From Gemmatimonadota bacterium (GTDB lineage: Bacteria > JAAXHH01), in contig VXRC01000038.1 of NCBI GenBank assembly GCA_009838645.1, positions 62,001 to 126,000 on the forward strand: 64,000 bases of DNA. Direction: 5' to 3'. The position numbers and the translations under genes are program-made. Numbering within the stretch: position 1 is the first letter of the stretch; each line of letters begins with the position of its first letter. Positions 59,236 through 64,000 of the stretch are shown here, piece after piece. The notes under the pieces are model-generated. The model was not told the DNA's origin. It ran no database searches and worked only from the letters and a program-made list of their open reading frames with translations.

Positions 59236-60212
59236 TGCACCTCTGCCCAACCCCCCGCATACCGCATTGTGTATCTCACTCGACCAAACCGCATCATGTG
59301 GTCTCCGCGTATGCGGCAGTCTTTTCCCTGCTGCGTGCAGTCTTTGCGTTCGCGGCGATCTTCTCCTTGCTGCAGGCGGACCCCGTTCTAGCCCAGGCCG
59401 GCGCCGAATCCGGCTGGTTCAACGCGGACCGGACCCAGGCCCTGGTCCTGGGGATCATCCTGACGGGCGCTATTTTGCTTTACGTCGTGCTGGCCTCCGC
59501 GGGCCGGCCGCTTTTCATACGCAAGATCGCCGGCCTGGAGACGGTGGAAGAAGCCGTGGGACGGGCGACGGAGATGGGCAAACCCATCCTCTACGTCCCG
59601 GGCCTGAACGACATGGACGAGGTGCAGACCATCGCGTCCATGAACCTGCTGGGTCATCTCGCCACCATCATCGCGGGCTACGATTCCAGGCTGCACGTGC
59701 CCGTACGCAAGTCCCTCGTCATGAGCGTGGCCCGGGAAACCGTGCAGCAGTCCTACCTGACCGCGGGCCGCCCCGACGCCTACCAGGAGGACGACATCCA
59801 CTACGTCTCGGATGCGCAGTTCGCATACGCGGCGGCCGTCGACGGCATCATCGTACGGGAAAAGCCGGCCGCCTGCTTCTACCTGGGCGGGTTCTACGCC
59901 GAGTCCCTCATCCTGGCGGAAACGGGCAACTCCATCGGGGCCATACAGATCGCGGGAACGGCAAGGCCTCCCCAATTGCCCTTCTTCGTAGCGGCCTGCG
60001 ACTATACGCTGATCGGAGAGGAATTGTTCGCCGCCAGCGCGTACCTGTCCAAGGAACCGCGCATGCTGGGCAGCCTGAAGGGACAGGACGCCGGCAAGGG
60101 CATCGCCATCGTATTCATCCTGGCCGGCAGTGCGCTGGCCACCCTGGAATCCATTACCGGAAGTGAAACCGTCCGCGAAGTCTCCGAAATCGTACTCTGG
60201 CTATTCAGGTAG
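59235..60212 (+). CDS. DUF6754-like membrane-anchored protein
   Basis: An N-terminal hydrophobic region and a second helix (ALVLGIILTGAILLYVVLASA) are followed by a cytoplasmic-looking domain: FIRKIAGLETVEEAVGRATEMGKPILYVPG, NLLGHLATIIAGYDSRLHVPV, AAACFYLGGFYAESLILAE-like segments, then PFFVAACDYTLIGEELFAASAYLS and GSLKGQDAGKGIAIVFILAG with a last helix. These match what I recall as DUF6754. The ATG overlaps the previous stop. Function is not known. Confidence 0.65.
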   Translation: MHLCPTPRIPHCVSHSTKPHHVVSAYAAVFSLLRAVFAFAAIFSLLQADPVLAQAGAESGWFNADRTQALVLGIILTGAILLYVVLASAGRPLFIRKIAGLETVEEAVGRATEMGKPILYVPGLNDMDEVQTIASMNLLGHLATIIAGYDSRLHVPVRKSLVMSVARETVQQSYLTAGRPDAYQEDDIHYVSDAQFAYAAAVDGIIVREKPAACFYLGGFYAESLILAETGNSIGAIQIAGTARPPQLPFFVAACDYTLIGEELFAASAYLSKEPRMLGSLKGQDAGKGIAIVFILAGSALATLESITGSETVREVSEIVLWLFR

Positions 60213-60217
60213 ATCCC

Positions 60218-60898
60218 ATGCGCCGTAGAATACCCCTTATCATCACCTTCATCATCGGCGTGGTCCTGATTACGGGATACTTCGTGACGCGGGGCCCCTT
60301 CAATACGCTCTACGAGAGTTTCTCGGACTACTTCGCCATCATTACCGTCTTTGCGTTCATCCTCGGCGGAGGGAGCCTGCTCAAGATCCACCTGAAACGC
60401 GTTTCCAGCCGCGCCGCGGACTGGCCCTACAGCGTGGTCACCCTGGTGGCCTTCCTCGTCACCCTGGTGATCGGCCTGTTCAAGGTGGGCAACCCCGGCG
60501 GGATGGGCGGGGAGATCCTGGCCTCGGGTTCCTGGCTTCGGTTCATGTTCGACGGGGTCTACAACCCGCTGTCGGCCACCATGTTCTCCCTGCTGGCCTT
60601 CTTCGTCGCCTCGGCTTCCTACCGCGCCTTCAGGGCGCGCACGAAGGAGGCCACCATCCTCTTGTCGGCCGCCATGGTCATCCTGCTGGGCAGGACCCCC
60701 GTAGGGGCGTGGCTGACGGCCTGGATGCCGGAAAGCCTGGCATTCCTCGAACTGCCGAACCTGGCCAACTGGATCATGGCCTGGCCCAATACGGCCGGCC
60801 AGCGGGCCATCATGATCGGAATCGCCCTGGGGGTCATCGCGACTTCGCTGCGCATCATCCTGGGGATCGAACGAAACTACCTGGGCCGGGGAGAATGA
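60218..60898 (+). CDS. Six-helix membrane protein of the GlmL operon
   Basis: The 226-residue protein has six predicted helices: IPLIITFIIGVVLITGYFV, FAIITVFAFILGGGSLL, YSVVTLVAFLVTLVIGLF, SATMFSLLAFFVASASY, ATILLSAAMVILLG and AIMIGIALGVIATSLRIIL. A conserved-looking loop contains FDGVYNPLSATM. It starts 5 bases after the DUF6754-like stop and overlaps the next gene by 4 bases. Unknown family. It differs in sequence from the other six-helix protein at 61812, but the size is nearly equal. Confidence 0.65.
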   Translation: MRRRIPLIITFIIGVVLITGYFVTRGPFNTLYESFSDYFAIITVFAFILGGGSLLKIHLKRVSSRAADWPYSVVTLVAFLVTLVIGLFKVGNPGGMGGEILASGSWLRFMFDGVYNPLSATMFSLLAFFVASASYRAFRARTKEATILLSAAMVILLGRTPVGAWLTAWMPESLAFLELPNLANWIMAWPNTAGQRAIMIGIALGVIATSLRIILGIERNYLGRGE

Positions 60899-61800
60899 GC
60901 ATGCGGATTCCCGATTCCATCCTGCAGATCGACCGCCGGATCATCTTCCTGCTGATCGGGGCGGCGGTTTGCATCCCCTTGCTCCTGAAACCCCGCTTCC
61001 AGGACAGCCCCACGCCCATCGTCCAGTCGATCTTCGACACCGTGGAACGGCTTCCGTCCGGGTCGCGGGTGTTCCTTTCCTTCGATTACGGCCCGGACAC
61101 CGCGCCCGAGCTGGATCCCATGGCGAAGGCCCTCGTGCGGCATACGATGACACGCGGCCACGAAGTGTCCTTCTTCACCCTGTTCCCCGAAGGGGTGGGA
61201 CAGATCAAGAAGATCACGGACAACCTGCTGCCCGTGGAGTTCCCGGACAAGGCGTACGGGCGGGACTACGTGAACCTGGGGTACAAGGCCGGTCTGGGCG
61301 GCGCCATCAACACCATGGTGGTCAACTTCAGGACGCTGGTCAACGCCGACGCGGAGGGCACGCCGCTCGACGACCTGCCCATAACCGCGGACGTGGACGA
61401 GATGGTGGACTACGTCATCATCCTGAGCCTGACCGCTGGGGACCCCGGACTGAAGGAGTGGATCCAGTTCGCGGGCGACATCGCGGGGATTCCCGTCATG
61501 GGCGGCGGCACGGCCGTGGTGGCGCCGGAACTCTATCCCTACTATCCCCAGCAACTGGTCGGCTTGATGGGCGGCCTCAAAGGGGCTTCCGAGTACGAGT
61601 CCGCCCTGGTGGACCGGTATCCGGCCTACCGGAACGCCACTATGGAGGCCACCATGCGCATGGGTCCCCAGGTCGTGACCCACGTGCTGATCGTCCTGCT
61701 AGTCTTGCTGGGCAACCTGGCCTATTTCTTCGGTCGGTCTGGCCGGGCGGCCCGGGCAGGCCGAACGGGCCAGGGTAACCGGGCGGTACGCCGGCCATAG
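60895..61800 (+). CDS. Membrane-bracketed domain protein of the GlmL operon
   Basis: Between an N-terminal helix (IIFLLIGAAVCIPLLL) and a C-terminal helix (VVTHVLIVLLVLLGNLAYFF) lies a ~210-residue soluble domain with alternating strands and helices: GSRVFLSFDYGPDTAPELDP, GHEVSFFTLFP, RDYVNLGYKAGLGGAINTMV, DYVIILSLTAG, IPVMGGGTAVVAPELYPYY. It looks like a Rossmann-type fold. The tail is rich in Arg/Gly. Start ATG overlaps the previous stop as ATGA. No known family or active site is recognised. Confidence 0.65.
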   Translation: MSMRIPDSILQIDRRIIFLLIGAAVCIPLLLKPRFQDSPTPIVQSIFDTVERLPSGSRVFLSFDYGPDTAPELDPMAKALVRHTMTRGHEVSFFTLFPEGVGQIKKITDNLLPVEFPDKAYGRDYVNLGYKAGLGGAINTMVVNFRTLVNADAEGTPLDDLPITADVDEMVDYVIILSLTAGDPGLKEWIQFAGDIAGIPVMGGGTAVVAPELYPYYPQQLVGLMGGLKGASEYESALVDRYPAYRNATMEATMRMGPQVVTHVLIVLLVLLGNLAYFFGRSGRAARAGRTGQGNRAVRRP

Positions 61801-61811
61801 AGGACCTTTTA

Positions 61812-62486
61812 ATGGATGTAACGCTGATGCTCTGGATCGACGCGGCCCTCACGCTGATGATCCTCAGTTTCCTTTACCGGGACAATCCCTTCTACAAGTT
61901 CGCCGAACACCTGTTCGTCGGCGTTTCGGCCGCTTACCTGATGGCCGTCGGGTTCTGGGACCACCTGGTGCCGAATCTGCTCGGCAAGCTGTTCCCTTCG
62001 CTCATGTCGGGCGTTGTGCCCGGCGCAGAGGGCCGGTCGCCGGACTACTACTACATCATCCCCGCCGTCTTCGGCCTGCTGCTGCTCACCCGCCTGATCG
62101 ACCGCTGGGCCTGGCTCAGCCGCTGGGCCCTGGCCTTCATCGTCGGCGGCGCGGCGGGATTCAACCTGCCCCGCTTCCTCGATTCGGACTTCATCATCCA
62201 GGTCCAGAGCACCATGATCCCCCTCGTGGTGCTCGACGCATCAGGCAACCTGCTCTGGGGCGCCAGCTTTTCACACATCGTGCTCGTCCTGGGCGTGATC
62301 TGCGGCCTGGTGTACTTCTTCTTCTCCGTGGAGCACAAAGGCGTGCTGGGACAAGTGTCCCGCGCGGGTATCTGGGTCTTGATGGTGACCTTCGGCGCGG
62401 CCTTCGGGTACACGGTCATGGCGCGCATCTCCCTGCTGACCGGCCGGATGGAGGCCCTGGGCGCCTGGCTCGGTTCGATCTTCTGA
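61812..62486 (+). CDS. Second six-helix membrane protein of the GlmL operon
   Basis: The 224-residue protein has six helices (LMLWIDAALTLMILSFL; LFVGVSAAYLMAVGFW; IIPAVFGLLLLTRLI; WALAFIVGGAAGFNL; HIVLVLGVICGLVYFFF; GIWVLMVTFGAAFGYTVMA). Motifs include YRDNPFYKFAEHLFVGVSAAY and ARISLLTGRMEALG. It starts 11 bases after the preceding stop and is the last gene of the set; a nucleotidyltransferase with its own Shine-Dalgarno begins 134 bases later. Family unknown. Confidence 0.65.
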   Translation: MDVTLMLWIDAALTLMILSFLYRDNPFYKFAEHLFVGVSAAYLMAVGFWDHLVPNLLGKLFPSLMSGVVPGAEGRSPDYYYIIPAVFGLLLLTRLIDRWAWLSRWALAFIVGGAAGFNLPRFLDSDFIIQVQSTMIPLVVLDASGNLLWGASFSHIVLVLGVICGLVYFFFSVEHKGVLGQVSRAGIWVLMVTFGAAFGYTVMARISLLTGRMEALGAWLGSIF

Positions 62487-62620
62487 ACAGCCGTGCGGTC
62501 CGGCGCCGGAAACCATGATTTCTGTTGCGCGCGGCACGGGGCCGCTGTTTCTTACTGAACCGTTATTTTCGGTCCCGGCGCGTTCCGCCGGGAGAGGGTG
62601 CACACGCGCAAGGAAGTTAC

Positions 62621-63643
62621 ATGAAAGCCATCATTCCCGTCGCTGGCAGCGGCAGCCGATTGCGCCCCCTCACGCTTGAAACTCCCAAGGCCATGGTCCC
62701 CGTCGCCGGCAAGCCGGTGCTGGAATACCTGCTCGACCAGGTAACCGGCATGGGCATCCGCGACGTCGTGCTGGTGATCTCGCCTTCGGGTGACGCCATC
62801 CGCCGGTTCGTCGACCGGCGGGACGACCTCGAAGCCCGGTACGTCGTGCAACGCGAGCCGCTCGGGATCGGACACGCCGTGCACCTGTGTGCGGACCTCG
62901 TGGATGACGATCCGCTCCTGGTCCTGCTGGGGGATGTCATCTACCTTTCCGATTTCGCTTTCCTGGCCGGGGAGCCGTCCGGCAACGCCATCGGCGTCAA
63001 GCGGGTCGCCGGTTACCTGAGCCGGTACGGACTGGTTGAAATCGAGGACGGGCGGATTACCCGGCTGGTGGAGAAACCCGACCATCCCGTATCGAATCTC
63101 GCGATCGCCGGAATCTACGGTTTCTCCAGTCCGCGGCCGCTCATGGAAGGACTGGAAACACTTGTGCGGTCCGGACGAAGGACCCGGAACGAGTATCAGC
63201 TGACGGACGCCCTGCAGTGGATGGTGGAACAGGGCGAACACCTGGTCCCCTTTGAAGTCGACGACTTGTACGACTGCGGCACACCGGACCGTCTGCTGGA
63301 GGCCAACAGGCGGCTGCTCGATCTGAACGGGGGGCGTTGTGACATACCCGGCAGCGTAATCATTCCGCCGGTAGACATCGCGTCCGACGCCCGTGTCCAC
63401 CGGTCGGTCATCGGTCCTCACGTCGCCATTTCGTCCCGGGCTTCCGTCGCGCGCACCGTCATCCGCGACGCCATCATCGAAAGCCACGCCCGTATCGAGA
63501 ACTGCGACCTCAGAGGGTCCATCGTTGCCCCCCATGCCGTCCTGGCCGATACGGTAAGGCGTGTTCCGGTCGGCCCGGGTAACCCGGCCAGCCCTGACAG
63601 CCCCGACGGCCCGGCCGGCGCGCAATGCGAAGTATTCGTCTGA
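62621..63643 (+). CDS. Sugar-1-phosphate nucleotidyltransferase with left-handed beta-helix tail
   Basis: KAIIPVAGSGSRLRPLTLETPKAMVPVAGKPVLEYLL is the nucleotidyltransferase signature with the catalytic Arg. LVLLGDVIYLSDF carries the metal Asp, and YGLVEIEDGRITRLVEKP is the sugar-binding region. The C-terminal ~100 residues (SVIIPPVDIASDARVHRSVIGPHVAIS...) form hexapeptide-type turns of a beta-helix. This resembles RmlA/GlmU-like enzymes that make dTDP- or UDP-sugars for envelope polysaccharides. AAGGAAG precedes ATG 62621. The sugar and nucleotide are not determined. Confidence 0.85.
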   Translation: MKAIIPVAGSGSRLRPLTLETPKAMVPVAGKPVLEYLLDQVTGMGIRDVVLVISPSGDAIRRFVDRRDDLEARYVVQREPLGIGHAVHLCADLVDDDPLLVLLGDVIYLSDFAFLAGEPSGNAIGVKRVAGYLSRYGLVEIEDGRITRLVEKPDHPVSNLAIAGIYGFSSPRPLMEGLETLVRSGRRTRNEYQLTDALQWMVEQGEHLVPFEVDDLYDCGTPDRLLEANRRLLDLNGGRCDIPGSVIIPPVDIASDARVHRSVIGPHVAISSRASVARTVIRDAIIESHARIENCDLRGSIVAPHAVLADTVRRVPVGPGNPASPDSPDGPAGAQCEVFV

Positions 63644-63708
63644 CCCTTAACCGAAACCACTAAACCGATCGTTCCCGACCCACGGGCAGCTCGTTAGGAG
63701 CAAGACGC

Positions 63709-64000
63709 ATGACACCTGGTTACCTCTTCACTTCCGAATCCGTTACCGAAGGCCATCCCGACAAGGTCGCCGATCAGATTTCCGACGCGGTGCTGGACGC
63801 CGTCATCGAACAGGACCCCTACGCCCGCGTGGCCTGTGAAACCTTCGTCACCACGGGCCTGGTAGTCGTTGGCGGGGAGATCACGACGGACGGCCACGTG
63901 GACGCGCAAAGTGTGGCCCGCGAGACCGTCAAATCCATCGGGTATACGGATTCCGGGTTCGGGCTGGACTGGGAGTCCTGCGGCGTGGTCGTCTCCCTCG
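63709..64000 (+). CDS. metK: S-adenosylmethionine synthetase (3' truncated by the window)
   Basis: The visible 97 codons start [33 protein letters not shown], the MetK N-terminus with the conserved catalytic His of [21 protein letters not shown] follows and the frame is open to the window end. MetK makes SAM from methionine and ATP. AGGAG lies 9 bases upstream of ATG 63709. The 65-base gap from the previous stop shows no SAM riboswitch. Confidence 0.95.
   Translation, partial: MTPGYLFTSESVTEGHPDKVADQISDAVLDAVIEQDPYARVACETFVTTGLVVVGGEITTDGHVDAQSVARETVKSIGYTDSGFGLDWESCGVVVSL

Noticed and set aside
63644-63708. SAM riboswitch upstream of metK
   Set aside because: The 65-base gap is too short and shows none of the conserved helices of SAM riboswitches.

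Overview
The window is dense, G+C-rich chromosomal DNA. No gap between genes exceeds 300 bases; the longest are 23314-23605, 41720-41982 and 43819-44076. It carries 61 protein genes, of which the first (a SurA-type chaperone) and the last (metK) run off the ends. I see no rRNA, tRNA, CRISPR array, phage module or insertion sequence. A SurA chaperone, a lipoprotein and many signal peptides point to a diderm bacterium. Repeated phytanoyl-CoA-dioxygenase-like oxygenases (4), sulfatases (3), Gfo/Idh/MocA oxidoreductases (3), SDRs (3) and a pair of DUF6785-type membrane proteins resemble Latescibacterota or nearby FCB/Poribacteria-like lineages; this placement is inference. Starts include many GTG and TTG codons with good Shine-Dalgarno sequences, and several gaps hold TTGACA-N17-TATAAT-like promoters.

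Layout. 1-7663: housekeeping genes (surA, S4 protein, methyltransferase, holB, metG, tatD, rsmA). 7675-12273: an envelope block with a divergent polysaccharide deacetylase, a PdxJ-fold protein that has lost its catalytic residues, and SecD-like and SecF-like proteins that have lost the proton-relay motifs. 12407-19887: accessory catabolism (choline-sulfatase-like enzyme, Gfo/Idh/MocA, HsdR-N nuclease-like protein, PhyH dioxygenase, secreted cyclase, SDR), interrupted by a less G+C-rich lipoprotein with an HNH domain. 19935-23313: sdhCAB operon with an actinobacterial Sdh1-type membrane subunit. 23606-30660: two convergent DUF6785-like membrane proteins; the second follows a sulfatase-isomerase-SDR operon. 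30874-43818: mixed catabolic genes, isolated hisD and a hisI-like gene, a thioredoxin, an AhpD-like protein and uvrC. 44077-46159: rpsT and pyrG. 46260-55935: PheC-like periplasmic protein, an overlapping CRTAC1/RnfD-like pair, Gfo/Idh/MocA, VOC, GCS2-type ligase, a 42-residue membrane microprotein, a sulfatase and a PhyH enzyme. 55999-62486: a tightly coupled seven-gene operon. 62621-64000: sugar nucleotidyltransferase and metK.

The strongest candidate for an undescribed system is the 55999-62486 operon. A GlmL/MutL-type ASKHA ATPase, normally known beside B12-dependent mutases, is instead fused by overlapping stop/start codons to an uncharacterised beta-rich protein and four membrane proteins, one of them DUF6754-like. 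No mutase is present. A second candidate is the PdxJ-like/SecD-like/SecF-like trio at 8938-12273, where three neighbouring genes all keep an ancestral fold but have lost the residues of the ancestral activity.
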